From assembly GCA_017551625.1 (NCBI GenBank), contig JAFZLF010000052.1:1-64000 (forward strand): 64,000 nt of DNA, given 5' to 3'. Position 1 is the first letter of the stretch. Each line of letters begins with the position of its first letter. Source of the stretch: Clostridiales bacterium (GTDB taxonomy: Bacteria > Bacillota > Clostridia > Saccharofermentanales > Saccharofermentanaceae). Of the stretch, positions 54,168 through 62,622 are shown one piece after another. The notes below the pieces were generated by a model. The model had not been told where the DNA came from. It searched no databases and saw nothing but the letters and a program-made list of their open reading frames with translations. A program made the translations under genes and the position numbers.

Positions 54168-54305
54168 ATAAACCTCCCCCCTGTCATCAGAACAAAAAGC
54201 CTGATCGAATCAGATCAATTGATTATCGACGAACTCATCGCCCACTTCTTGAAGTATACATCATTATGATATTGATTGAACATGCGGAGTGCCATTGTCG
54301 TCAAC

Positions 54306-54324
54306 TTGTGCAAAATTTGCACAA
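54306..54324. promoter_or_regulatory. 19-bp perfect palindrome, candidate operator
   Basis: TTGTGCAAA, one base, TTTGCACAA. It lies in the 229-bp gap upstream of the zinc-binding gene (start 54167) and downstream of the 76-aa gene. Length and symmetry fit a dimeric regulator site; no assignment. Confidence 0.5.
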
Positions 54325-54396
54325 ACTGAATGATCATGGTTTTCTACTTATTTATTTCCCGTCTATCAACTTCTGAATCCGAGTTTCATAGGCTTC

Positions 54397-54627
54397 TTAT
54401 CCGACATATTCTCTTCTTCCATCAGGATACTCCAGATATGCCTGCTTTTTCTCTTCATCATATCTGGCTATCGGTTTCTTTAAGAATTTAGCTTTCTCTA
54501 TAGCAACCTTCACTGCCTGTCTCGCTCTAGCATCCATATCCTCATCTTCCGGGGTAGGCACATACGCTTCTTCCTCAGAAGAGATTACTTTAACCGTTTT
54601 CCCATTATCCAGTTTAAAAGTCGTCAC
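54397..54627 (-). CDS. Small protein, unknown
   Basis: A 76-aa protein, MTTFKLDNGKTVKV, acidic N-terminal half and basic ARARQAVKVAIEKAKFLKKPIARYDEEKK centre ending EYPDGRREYVG. The layout resembles small antitoxin-like proteins, but no toxin is adjacent and no motif is decisive. A GGGAG-like site precedes the ATG only weakly. Confidence 0.5.
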   Translation of the reverse strand: MTTFKLDNGKTVKVISSEEEAYVPTPEDEDMDARARQAVKVAIEKAKFLKKPIARYDEEKKQAYLEYPDGRREYVG

Positions 54628-54670
54628 TGCACAAACACTCCCTTCAAAAGATTATTAGTAATACAAAAGC

Positions 54671-54712
54671 ACCCCTGTATATTGTATCATTACAATTCAA
54701 TATACATGGGGT
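54671..54712. terminator. Long intrinsic-type hairpin next to tRNA-end fragment
   Basis: ACCCCTGTATATTG pairs with CAATATACATGGGGT with one bulge (14 pairs, 13-nt loop). T-rich tails occur on both sides (CCTCTTTT, and on the minus strand GCTTTTG). Read on the minus strand it directly follows the tRNA/tmRNA-like CCGCCA end, as a native RNA-gene terminator would. Confidence 0.75.
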
Positions 54713-54719
54713 CCTCTTT

Positions 54720-54742
54720 TGGCGGAGAAGGAGGGAGTCGAA
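54720..54742 (-). other. tRNA/tmRNA 3'-end-like fragment (candidate att site)
   Basis: On the minus strand TTCGACTCCCTCCTTCTCCGCCA resembles the T-loop, 3' T-stem and acceptor ending CCA of a tRNA or tmRNA. The 5' strand of the T-stem is absent, so it is a fragment, as left by integrases that recombine in the 3' end of such genes. No full-length copy is present in the window. Confidence 0.55.
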
Positions 54743-54765
54743 TTAGAGACAGAAACTCCTAATCA

Positions 54766-54878
54766 GCACAATACGTTGAAAATAGGCGTTTTCAGGCTAC
54801 GGAAGAAGTGAATTTTTTATCGGTCAGCCCATTTTTTCCATTCGTTTTTATTCTAACTGTCGTCAAAAATGTCGTCAT
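54766..54878. repeat. Direct repeat copy 1 (element boundary remnant)
   Basis: About 113 bp, largely matching 62432-62542 in the same orientation (GCACAATA, GAAAATAGGCG, GGTCAGCCCA and TGTCGTCA blocks shared). On the minus strand both copies encode the same tail DDxFDD(S/N) followed by TAG, suggesting the 3' end of a lost gene such as an integrase. Confidence 0.75.
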
Positions 54879-54975
54879 TCCCTCGGAATAATAGCACGCA
54901 GGGAAACTAACCATCCTTCTGTTTTGACAGTACTTTTCGATAATACAATCAGTCATTCTTTTTGCTGTCTAGTTC

Positions 54976-57384
54976 TCATCCACGTTCCTTAACAATAAGA
55001 TCACAGCGGTTCTGTATATTCTTCAGCACATCGTCCTCACTTCGGTCACCGGCAAAGTACGCAGCGGCTTCCTCCGTGATGACATCGAGCATAGCCGCAT
55101 CATAACAAAGTGTGGTATTTGAGCTTTCGATCATCTTTCTAAGGTCATCCACATCCTGCTCCGTGTATCTCACAAGCGAGTTCAGGTATTCCTCAGACCA
55201 ATTATCCTTTTCCTCTTCGCTATGGGCCTCATCGTAAAAAGCATTTCGGTAAGCCACAGTGACTGCGCACTCTTTTTCAAAAACCTGTCTGTTGATCGGG
55301 AATGCTATTTCCGAATAATCCAAATCCCCTGTAAAAGCAAGGAATGAACGGAGAAAATCCCATGCCAGATCCTTATACTTGCCGGAAGCGACAATACCCA
55401 TAGACAGGTAAGGCTTAATGGCCGGGCCTGCCCCATCCATCGACGGATAGCCTAGGAAGGTGTAATGCTGCCCCGGAGTACATACACCAAAATCACTCAG
55501 AGATTCCATTCTTTCTTTCCGAAGCGCAATCAGACCATTATCAAATTTGATTTTGGAAAAATCCACATCCTCTTTGAGTTCATCGCCATCATACCACTTC
55601 GTGGTTCCCTCATCTTCCGCTAATTTGGCTACGCCAAACTTTTTTGCCATCTGGAGATATTTTTTCATTTTCTCATTTTGGAAATCCACTGTCTTGTTCT
55701 GATAGTCAACAAAAGAACTCATTGTCGGGGTAAGAAGCATCTTTAGGAAATCTCTGTACAGAAAGCCCTCCATTAAACCTACATTATCCGGCATCATGGA
55801 AGCAGCCTCTTCGAATTCATCAAATGTCCAGCCGATGGTATTGGTAATATAATCCCGGTTCGCCAAAAATCCCTCAAGTGCAAAGCGGATCGGAATATGA
55901 AAAAGTTTCCCGTTCCATTCCTGTGCACGAAGAACATTATCGAAATACTCTTGGCGGGAAATGCCATCTTCTCCGTCCAGATAAGGGTTTAAATCCTCCA
56001 TGACATTTACATTCTGAAAAGCATATGACTCCGAGAAATTGACCAGTATATCCGGTCCTTCTCCGGAAAGAATGGAAAGCAGAACTTTATTCTCGACACC
56101 CGCACGACTCGTTCCGTTTTCAAGATCTTCCGTATAATCCACAAGTACAGCACGACAGGGCTTTTCCAGATCACTGTTGTATTCGGAAATGAAAGACATT
56201 AGCGCTTTATTGTTATTAATTTCTATTCCGCCGATAACGATCATCTTTTTCCCGGCATGCGGATTCTTCTCAGCACGCGTCAGATGGATCAGGTAATACT
56301 CAAACGGATCCACAGTTCTTTTCAAACCTACTGAACAAATCTCATCCGTAGTCTTCGGCACAGGTGCACAAGGCATATAATTAATGAGTGAACGATCGAC
56401 ATCCGTGTCACTCCAATCGAAGAATTTGGTGATTTTTCCTGTTTCAATATCGTATTCATAGCAGCCGGTATCTGAATTCACAAACAAGCCCTGCGAGGTC
56501 GGGCGTAGTTCTCCATATGCAGATAGACCACTGGCATCATAGCTCTTTCCCAGTTCTCCCGTCTTGACATTGATCTCCTTGATCAGAATACTCTCCTCAT
56601 CCGATTGCGGATCATAGCCAAAGGACAGCACATAATCTTTTCCGTTTTGGGAAATAATCCCTGTGCCGATGGTCCTATCCGGTTCCGATACCGTATATTC
56701 CAGTTTCCCCTTTTTATCAAAAACATATAGGGTTCCAAATTCCCGTATCGAATACCGTCCATCTGAAAGAACCCTAAAATTCGGTGCGCCCATGGCTCCG
56801 GCCTCAAATTGCGCACCGGTGAAGGTGATTCTTTCCGATATGCTTCCGTCACGATTTAAAACGGCACACATCAGAGCTTTCTCCCAAGGCGTTTTTTCCG
56901 ATTTCGCTCCATACCCCAGAATACAGGTATGCCCGTCCGAATCAGAAGTGATATCGTATATTAATGTAATGTCTTCAGGAACATCTTTCAGATAGTTCCC
57001 CTTTTCATCGTAGATCGCGTATCCGTTATGATAATAATCTTTCGACTTTTCGACAAACTCTTCATAAGAAGAGAATTCCGACATATCCATATCTTCCTGA
57101 GTTTTAAATGTAATGTGATATTCAGCGATCGCATTTTCGCCATAAAAACCCAGTGGATAAAAGGCCGTACTTTCCGCCTCCCGGCCTTCATCTATGGGCG
57201 GCAGGCTTATAAGATTGACTTCCGCAATAAAATAGGGGTCCGTTTCCTTTATTTCCTGTCCGGACTTATACTGTATGCTTTCAATAAGGGGAATCGACTG
57301 TTCTTTCTTTTTGCAGGATGCAAGTGGCAGGAGCATCGTCATGCATACGCAACCGGATAATATACGCAATGTTGACTTTTTCAT
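54976..57384 (-). CDS. Lipoprotein with solute-binding-like C-terminal domain
   Basis: An 802-aa protein. The start MKKSTLRIL has GGAGG 9 nt upstream. Lipobox LASC with Cys24. Residues ~30-370 are beta-rich with tandem turn patterns (propeller-like by eye). From the sequence NPHAGK (374-379) to the end it resembles an extracellular solute-binding protein (PDILVNFSES, DLNPYLDG, GEDG...). The same order, including NPHAGK, appears in the extracellular half of the BlaR-like protein 2.5 kb away, so the two are paralogues. A TTGTCGACA site lies in its upstream region. Ligand unknown. Confidence 0.82.
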   Translation of the reverse strand: MKKSTLRILSGCVCMTMLLPLASCKKKEQSIPLIESIQYKSGQEIKETDPYFIAEVNLISLPPIDEGREAESTAFYPLGFYGENAIAEYHITFKTQEDMDMSEFSSYEEFVEKSKDYYHNGYAIYDEKGNYLKDVPEDITLIYDITSDSDGHTCILGYGAKSEKTPWEKALMCAVLNRDGSISERITFTGAQFEAGAMGAPNFRVLSDGRYSIREFGTLYVFDKKGKLEYTVSEPDRTIGTGIISQNGKDYVLSFGYDPQSDEESILIKEINVKTGELGKSYDASGLSAYGELRPTSQGLFVNSDTGCYEYDIETGKITKFFDWSDTDVDRSLINYMPCAPVPKTTDEICSVGLKRTVDPFEYYLIHLTRAEKNPHAGKKMIVIGGIEINNNKALMSFISEYNSDLEKPCRAVLVDYTEDLENGTSRAGVENKVLLSILSGEGPDILVNFSESYAFQNVNVMEDLNPYLDGEDGISRQEYFDNVLRAQEWNGKLFHIPIRFALEGFLANRDYITNTIGWTFDEFEEAASMMPDNVGLMEGFLYRDFLKMLLTPTMSSFVDYQNKTVDFQNEKMKKYLQMAKKFGVAKLAEDEGTTKWYDGDELKEDVDFSKIKFDNGLIALRKERMESLSDFGVCTPGQHYTFLGYPSMDGAGPAIKPYLSMGIVASGKYKDLAWDFLRSFLAFTGDLDYSEIAFPINRQVFEKECAVTVAYRNAFYDEAHSEEEKDNWSEEYLNSLVRYTEQDVDDLRKMIESSNTTLCYDAAMLDVITEEAAAYFAGDRSEDDVLKNIQNRCDLIVKERG

Positions 57385-57415
57385 ATGATACAGCCTCCTT
57401 GATTTCATCAAAGAT

Positions 57416-57424
57416 TTGTCGACA
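57416..57424. promoter_or_regulatory. TTGTCGACA site upstream of the SBP lipoprotein gene
   Basis: TTGTCGACA, with the palindromic core TGTCGACA, sits 30-40 bp before the start codon at 57384 and matches the two sites at the blaI-like promoter. Candidate BlaI-type operator. Next to it, TTAGGATAT (57432-57440) and ATATCCTAA (57452-57460) form an inverted repeat. Confidence 0.65.
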
Positions 57425-57538
57425 GGAAGTGTTAGGATATTCTTGAAAAGGATATCCTAATCTGTTACTCGTAGTGTAACACTTTTTTTTAGGAAGGGAT
57501 CGCGTTCTCCTATGTGTCCGCTTATGTATCCGAACTTG

Positions 57539-57808
57539 TTATTGTTTTGATAAATTGCAGAAAAGTGGGTTCGGGCTACTGCCCGATTCAACCGCGTTTG
57601 GTGGCATGCCAAATGCTCTGCTTGCAGATTTTGTTTCCTCACTTTCACTCTCTACATCTTTGTCTGAATGTTCAATTGCAAACGATTCCACCTCAGAATT
57701 GTCAGCTGTAGTTTCGCTCTTTCTTGTTCTGCCACATCCAAAGATAATGCATGAGACAACTAATAGAGTCACTATCCCAAGCCATGTTTTAGTACTCCAA
57801 GATCTCAA
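57539..57808 (-). CDS. Small lipoprotein
   Basis: An 89-aa protein. A TTG start is required by the frame (GGGGGTG 5 nt upstream). Signal with CIIFGC (Cys25), then a Thr/Ser/Glu/Asp-rich tail. It looks like the N-terminus of a larger lipoprotein such as the one at 61719, possibly a truncated relative. It lies between the BlaR-like and SBP genes. Confidence 0.5.
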   Translation of the reverse strand: MRSWSTKTWLGIVTLLVVSCIIFGCGRTRKSETTADNSEVESFAIEHSDKDVESESEETKSASRAFGMPPNAVESGSSPNPLFCNLSKQ

Positions 57809-57908
57809 TGCCGCACCCCCTTTCTGTCAACAACTGCAAGATCCATATCAACAGAATAATACTCCATCCAGTTTTTTGTGGGTATTTGCGAAGTTTTTAC
57901 ATATACTT

Positions 57909-60900
57909 TCATTTCCGCTCTTCGAGCATATTATTCACACGACTCTCGATTACTGCACAGACATTCTCCAACGACTTGTCTCCGTTGAAATAGGCAGGCA
58001 TTTCTTCGTTTAGGATGACGACGATCGACGGATCATAGGAAGCGATATAGCTGATGCTTGAAACGCAATCGATATACGTCTTCTTCCAGTTTTCCAGATC
58101 TGCATGGCTTACATCCCAGCTGTAATTTCCGGCTACTCCATTTTTGATCCCCTGTATTACTTCATCTGCATCTGCTTCCAGAGCGTCCAGCCTTACCGGG
58201 ATCGTCCACGTAAGATGGCTCTGGAAATCATATCCGAGCAGATGTGAACAGATCTCCCACGCCGCGTCTTTATCCGGACAACAGTTTGTGATGGAGAAGG
58301 TATAGTTCTCCATTGAAAAAGGACCGGTCTGCTCATATGACGGGAATCCCATAATCGTATTCATCTTCCCGGATGATGAGGAAAGATAACCATAGAAATC
58401 ATTGATCCACACTGTTGTTATTGAAGCATTCCTACTGTCACTCTTCGTCTCGAAATTCTGCTTCCGGTCACGGACGAATTCCGCAAGTGCCCGGAATTTG
58501 TCTGCATTCTCGCCCTTGGTAATATTCAGTTTCCCGTTTTCGATAAAGGATTCGGGCGAGATCTCATACAGATAAGTAAAGTAATCCGTATCTGACGGAT
58601 CCTCGGCATATCCGCTGTTTCGTAACATCTCGTCGAGTACATCTTTTCCGCTTCCAGTGTGGTTAATCAGATCGATATATTCCTCATATGTGCAACCGAT
58701 GCTGTCCACATATCCTTCTTCGACGGAGATGCCCCGGATCACCAGTCTGAACGGTATGGAATATGCTTTTCTGTCGTCTGTGTAATTAAATACGATCGGA
58801 ACATAGGATCCCCTGTCGGGTTCCAGTGACTCGGCCATGTACTTTGACAGGTCTGTGAATAACTGATCCGGAGCTGCTGAGGAGAACATGGGACTTCCGA
58901 TCACGATATCCGGTCCCTGACCAGATCGGATATCAGAGGCCAGAAGATCGTTTGCATACGCACGGCTCTCAACGATCGACATACCGTCACTCACCAGCGC
59001 GTAATAGGAATACCGATCTGTGACCTCAAGGAAACACGGATTGTCCTGACCGTTATATTCTTCCACGAACCGGTCGATTCCGCAGACAGTCGAATCCTGG
59101 AAGCACGCGACCGTGAAGAGTGCTTTTCCCGCATGAGGATTCACATCTGCTTTTTTCACCACTATGTATTTCTCATTATGATTGCCGAAAATCACATTAT
59201 CATCATCAATGCGGAAAACGATGCGCCCTTCCGAATACGCGGAGATAGGCTGGCTATACGTATCTTTGCCGAGATTTGAGTATGAAAAATCAATAATCGT
59301 CTCCAGCACCGCTCCGGTACGGGCATCGATTCTTATCAGTTTCCCATCTTCGATTCTTACGTACGAGCCGTCTTCCAGCCAGTACACTTTCAAGTTCAAA
59401 TCGGCGGAGGATCTCACTTTTACAAACTCTTGTGAGGATGGCTGAAATGAATATATTGTTTGTTCCGACGAAGCACGTGCAACATAATACAATTGACTCT
59501 TGGCTGTACGATTCAGATTCAGATTTGTCTCACTTTCAAAATTCAGAACTATGTCTCTTCCCGGACGAATCTGCGTGATTTCATATTCTTGATGATTCAG
59601 ATCATAGGACAAAAAAGCATATTCTCCATTAAAGCAGTTTTCGAGCAGATAAACCAGATACTGGCCGCATCTGCGCACCGAAAGGATGTTTGTCTGGTCA
59701 GCAAAAGCATCATTTACAGGAATCAGCTGTTCATTCACAAGAGTCGACGACGAATAATCCACATCATATACGCGATATTGAAGAAGATTGGTAGCCGGAT
59801 CTCGCGACGATATGATGATGCTGTCTGTACCATTTATGGAATACCCGAAGGGCACGTTGTTCTCGTTAAGATCGAGACACTCCGTGATATCACATTCCTC
59901 GATGACATTCCCGTCAAAATCCATTTTGGTAACATAGCATCGGGGATCGCAGCTCTCATTCTGCCAGAATCCTACTCCCAACGAAACAAAGTATTCCTCT
60001 GTTGAAATCAGAACTTTATGGTTCACAAATCCGGATCCGTATTTCGTCGTGTCAAAAGTGATTTCTGAAGAGGTGTACCACGGTGCATCATCCGGGACAT
60101 ATCTCTTCTCACTCAGAGTGTACTTGTTCTTCACTTTGAATACAGAGCAACCGACAATCGAAGTCATGAAGACAGCGACGCATAGTGTGGCAGCGATACT
60201 TCTTCTGGTTCCGTTTACGATGGATACAACCCTTTCTTTTGTAAAAGAACTGTTCTTGCCGCTCATTGCGGTAGAAGCCGTTAGCATTCCCTTGTCCCGG
60301 TACTCTTGCGTGACAAGATTCAGAAGTGATCTGGCATAAGATTTTGTATTCGCTTTTCCCGTGATGCGTATTACCGCTTCATCCGCAGACAGTTCACTGT
60401 CCCGCTGGGAAAGACGATAGGAAACCCATACGAGAGGATCAAACCAGAAAAGGATCAGAATCACGTATTTCAAGCAGATCCAGATATTGTCTTTCTGCTT
60501 GTAATGACAATACTCATGAAGAATCGCATATTTGTATAAGGAAGTCTCCTCATCCAGATCATCACCGATATAAATAGAGTGAATGAAAAGAAACGGAGAC
60601 TTAAGCTTCTCGAGCCGATATACTTTCAGTTTTCCATAAGATGAAGTCGAATAGTACTTCCGGTTTCTCAGTACCCGTCTGGCAAAAAGAGCGTTGTTGA
60701 TAGCGACGATAGAAAGAACGATCCCCACTCCGATCAAGTAAACTATTCGAGCAAGACCTATAATATCTATGCTCATCGGGTTTTGTTTAGTGAATTTTTC
60801 GATATGAGATTGTGTGAGTTCAGATGATACCGCTTTTTGTGATTCTGAATTTTGTTTGGAAGCGTGCGCTTTCAAAGTTTCCTTATTGAGCGGGTAGAGA

Positions 60901-61163
60901 ATCGGCTTATCCTCAGGCAATTCTTCGTACGACATGGGAGCTTTCGGTTCTTCGTACTTTTGCTGATTGTCTGATGTGAATCTCTGAAATCTCTCTGGTA
61001 CTTGCACTTTGACTGGAATGCTTATGAGAGAAAACAGCAGTAGGAAAAGAGGCAGGAGTATCCACAAAGAGTATCTCAATTTATGAGATACCTTTCCCTT
61101 GGAGAGAAACCTGACGATAATGATACCGACTATGAGCAGATTGAATTCAATAAAGAGCAGCAT
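57909..61163 (-). CDS. BlaR1-type M56 metallopeptidase fused to a large sensor domain
   Basis: A 1084-aa protein. Residues 1-345 are a BlaR1/MecR1-type membrane protease: helices at ~5-20, ~33-50, ~135-158, ~232-250 and ~322-338, with zinc motif HEYCH (216-220) and third ligand in SELSADEAV (~257-261). In BlaR1 the extracellular sensor is a penicillin-binding domain. Here, residues ~346-1084 are instead a beta-rich part (~350-670) followed by a solute-binding-like domain starting at NPHAGK (675-680) and containing QGPDIVIGSPMF. No serine SxxK acylation motif was seen. It is 2 bp from the BlaI-like gene. The domain swap implies sensing of a ligand or a displaced substrate rather than beta-lactam. 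Confidence 0.88.
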   Translation of the reverse strand: MLLFIEFNLLIVGIIIVRFLSKGKVSHKLRYSLWILLPLFLLLFSLISIPVKVQVPERFQRFTSDNQQKYEEPKAPMSYEELPEDKPILYPLNKETLKAHASKQNSESQKAVSSELTQSHIEKFTKQNPMSIDIIGLARIVYLIGVGIVLSIVAINNALFARRVLRNRKYYSTSSYGKLKVYRLEKLKSPFLFIHSIYIGDDLDEETSLYKYAILHEYCHYKQKDNIWICLKYVILILFWFDPLVWVSYRLSQRDSELSADEAVIRITGKANTKSYARSLLNLVTQEYRDKGMLTASTAMSGKNSSFTKERVVSIVNGTRRSIAATLCVAVFMTSIVGCSVFKVKNKYTLSEKRYVPDDAPWYTSSEITFDTTKYGSGFVNHKVLISTEEYFVSLGVGFWQNESCDPRCYVTKMDFDGNVIEECDITECLDLNENNVPFGYSINGTDSIIISSRDPATNLLQYRVYDVDYSSSTLVNEQLIPVNDAFADQTNILSVRRCGQYLVYLLENCFNGEYAFLSYDLNHQEYEITQIRPGRDIVLNFESETNLNLNRTAKSQLYYVARASSEQTIYSFQPSSQEFVKVRSSADLNLKVYWLEDGSYVRIEDGKLIRIDARTGAVLETIIDFSYSNLGKDTYSQPISAYSEGRIVFRIDDDNVIFGNHNEKYIVVKKADVNPHAGKALFTVACFQDSTVCGIDRFVEEYNGQDNPCFLEVTDRYSYYALVSDGMSIVESRAYANDLLASDIRSGQGPDIVIGSPMFSSAAPDQLFTDLSKYMAESLEPDRGSYVPIVFNYTDDRKAYSIPFRLVIRGISVEEGYVDSIGCTYEEYIDLINHTGSGKDVLDEMLRNSGYAEDPSDTDYFTYLYEISPESFIENGKLNITKGENADKFRALAEFVRDRKQNFETKSDSRNASITTVWINDFYGYLSSSSGKMNTIMGFPSYEQTGPFSMENYTFSITNCCPDKDAAWEICSHLLGYDFQSHLTWTIPVRLDALEADADEVIQGIKNGVAGNYSWDVSHADLENWKKTYIDCVSSISYIASYDPSIVVILNEEMPAYFNGDKSLENVCAVIESRVNNMLEERK

Positions 61164-61165
61164 CG

Positions 61166-61525
61166 TTAACCCTCATTTATGATCCTTCTGATTTCCTCGA
61201 TCTCCTCTTGTGACAGTGATTCGTTCTTCATAAGATTGCTGATCATCAGGCCGATGTTCCCACCGTATACTTTTTTGATAAATGACTTTGTCTCTTCAAG
61301 CTCAGCCTGGTCCCTGGCTACAGTCGGATGGTATATCTTACTTCTATCGACCGTTTTGAAATACACACCGCCTTTGGCCGTCATCCTATTAAGAAGCGTA
61401 ATCACAGTGGAACGTGCCCATCCGTTCGATTCCTCAAGTATATTAACGAGTTCCATTGTTGAAAGAGGCCCTCTCTCCCATAGCACTTCCATGACCTTCC
61501 ATTCCGTATCTGCAAATCTGATCAT
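61166..61525 (-). CDS. BlaI/MecI/CopY-family repressor
   Basis: A 119-aa protein. The start MIRFADTEW has AAGGAG 8 nt upstream; the frame extends 26 codons further 5' across the operator region. Winged-helix with the family pattern TEWKVMEVLWERGPLSTMELVNIL and ARSTVITLLNRMTAKG. The C-terminal helices form the dimerisation part with a likely cleavage region. It is followed immediately by the M56 gene, as in bla/mec operons. Confidence 0.92.
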   Translation of the reverse strand: MIRFADTEWKVMEVLWERGPLSTMELVNILEESNGWARSTVITLLNRMTAKGGVYFKTVDRSKIYHPTVARDQAELEETKSFIKKVYGGNIGLMISNLMKNESLSQEEIEEIRRIINEG

Positions 61526-61535
61526 AGTACACTCC

Positions 61536-61547
61536 TTTGTCGACAAA
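61536..61547. promoter_or_regulatory. TTTGTCGACAAA operator-like palindrome, proximal
   Basis: A 12-bp perfect palindrome ~10 bp upstream of the blaI-like ATG, overlapping its ribosome binding site region. A second copy lies 43 bp upstream (center to center). Candidate autoregulatory site. Confidence 0.65.
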
Positions 61548-61567
61548 AGTAGACTTCTTTGCTTCCG

Positions 61568-61596
61568 AATATACACTCCTTGTCGACAACTGTCAA
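61568..61596 (-). promoter_or_regulatory. Promoter of the BlaI-like operon with operator in the spacer
   Basis: On the minus strand -35 TTGACA (complement at 61591-61596), a 17-bp spacer and -10 TATATT (61568-61573). The spacer contains TTGTCGACAA (61580-61589), a second copy of the same palindrome. Confidence 0.75.
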
Positions 61597-61718
61597 CATA
61601 CACAAAAGTCCTTCCCTCTCTTTACCAGTTCAATATTGGAACGGGAACGAATTTGCTTATGATAAGTATGATTTGGTTAGCCGAGGCCTAATTGTTTTTA
61701 TTCGTATCTGAATGCCGA

Positions 61719-62336
61719 TTATTCCACAGATCCCATAAAGCTCTCCATATAACAGGCGATCAAGTCCTGTTTACTGTTCGATATAATAAAGAATGACCAG
61801 TTCTTCATGTTTTCCATATACCATTCCGTATTCATATTTATTGATTCCGTTTTCACAAATGATTCAACAAATGATATTCCATCCCCAGTTACAATATCTC
61901 CTTGGTCCGACGATTCTACATTTTGCGAACTACTATACCTGAAGTATCCTATGACTGATCCGTCTTCTAATGCATATGCTTCGTAATCCTTTATGAGCGT
62001 TGAAAACTGGTCTGAATTCACCAAACTGCTTAAATCATATTCACCTTTATAGGCAAGGCTCAATCTTTGATCAGCCAATTTAATCACGTTCATACAAATA
62101 TCATGCGGGGATACCTGTCCTGGGACATCATCAGCATTGCTTTTAAGGCTGGTGCCTGAATACGAATCCGATTCTTTACAGGTAGTCTCTGAGGTTCCAA
62201 GGAGATTATCGACTAACGCTGTTGATTGAGATATTTCACTCGATGAATCAGTTCGTTCACCTACTCGCTTCTTCTTAGCACAACTCGCTGTTAGAAAAAT
62301 GCAAACAATCAAACACCAGATGAAGAGTCCTTTCAT
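61719..62336 (-). CDS. Lipoprotein, unknown function
   Basis: A 205-aa protein. Lipobox LTASC with Cys19, then a Ser/Thr/Glu-rich linker (~20-80) and a folded domain from ~85 (DICMNVIKLADQRLSLAYKGEYDLSSLVN). No motif recognised. It lies 193 bp from the blaI-like start on the same strand, within the same low-density region. Confidence 0.7.
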   Translation of the reverse strand: MKGLFIWCLIVCIFLTASCAKKKRVGERTDSSSEISQSTALVDNLLGTSETTCKESDSYSGTSLKSNADDVPGQVSPHDICMNVIKLADQRLSLAYKGEYDLSSLVNSDQFSTLIKDYEAYALEDGSVIGYFRYSSSQNVESSDQGDIVTGDGISFVESFVKTESINMNTEWYMENMKNWSFFIISNSKQDLIACYMESFMGSVE

Positions 62337-62431
62337 GTGCTTTTCTCCTTCTTCTTAAGATGAACATGTGCTACACGGAAGAAACTGTCGAATAAATGAG
62401 TTGTATGATTAAATCTTCCTATTCCTAATTC

Positions 62432-62542
62432 GCACAATATATTGAAAATAGGCGCTTCAGACTATGGATGAAGTGAAAATTGAATTGGTCAGCCCACTTT
62501 TCCCATTTGAATTCATGCTAATTGTCGTCAAAACTGTCGTCA
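62432..62542. repeat. Direct repeat copy 2 (element boundary remnant)
   Basis: About 111 bp matching 54766-54878 (see there). On the minus strand it encodes DDSFDDN and TAG, the counterpart of copy 1's DDIFDDS and TAG. The two copies are 7.7 kb apart in the same orientation. Confidence 0.75.
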
Positions 62543-62622
62543 GATGGTCGTTCCATATGCAGGAATCTCATTCTCCTTTGTACTCATTATACTCCGAAAA
62601 AGTAGATTATTCTCATATATAA

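Larger units (their letters stand above)
1052..59127. repeat. Dispersed 9-mer AAAAGCACT (21 copies)
   Basis: Exact copies start at 1052, 1247, 6344, 9486, 10930, 11361, 13911, 15433, 17046, 18325, 19591, 19677, 21778, 24944, 29082, 35953, 37525, 49432, 49565, 52138 and 59119, eleven on one strand and ten on the other, in genes and gaps. G or C usually precedes and G or T follows. None lies between 37.6 and 49.4 kb. Near variants GAAATGCACTG (about 3145, 12917, 23486) and AAAATCACTG (45.4-46.5 kb) recur too. Confidence 0.85.

Noticed and set aside
54397..54627. Toxin-antitoxin pair
   Set aside because: Only one small gene with antitoxin-like charge; no toxin partner adjacent.
57462..57489. 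Plus-strand terminator-like hairpin with T8
   Set aside because: GTTAC/GTAAC stem is short and there is no plus-strand gene to terminate.
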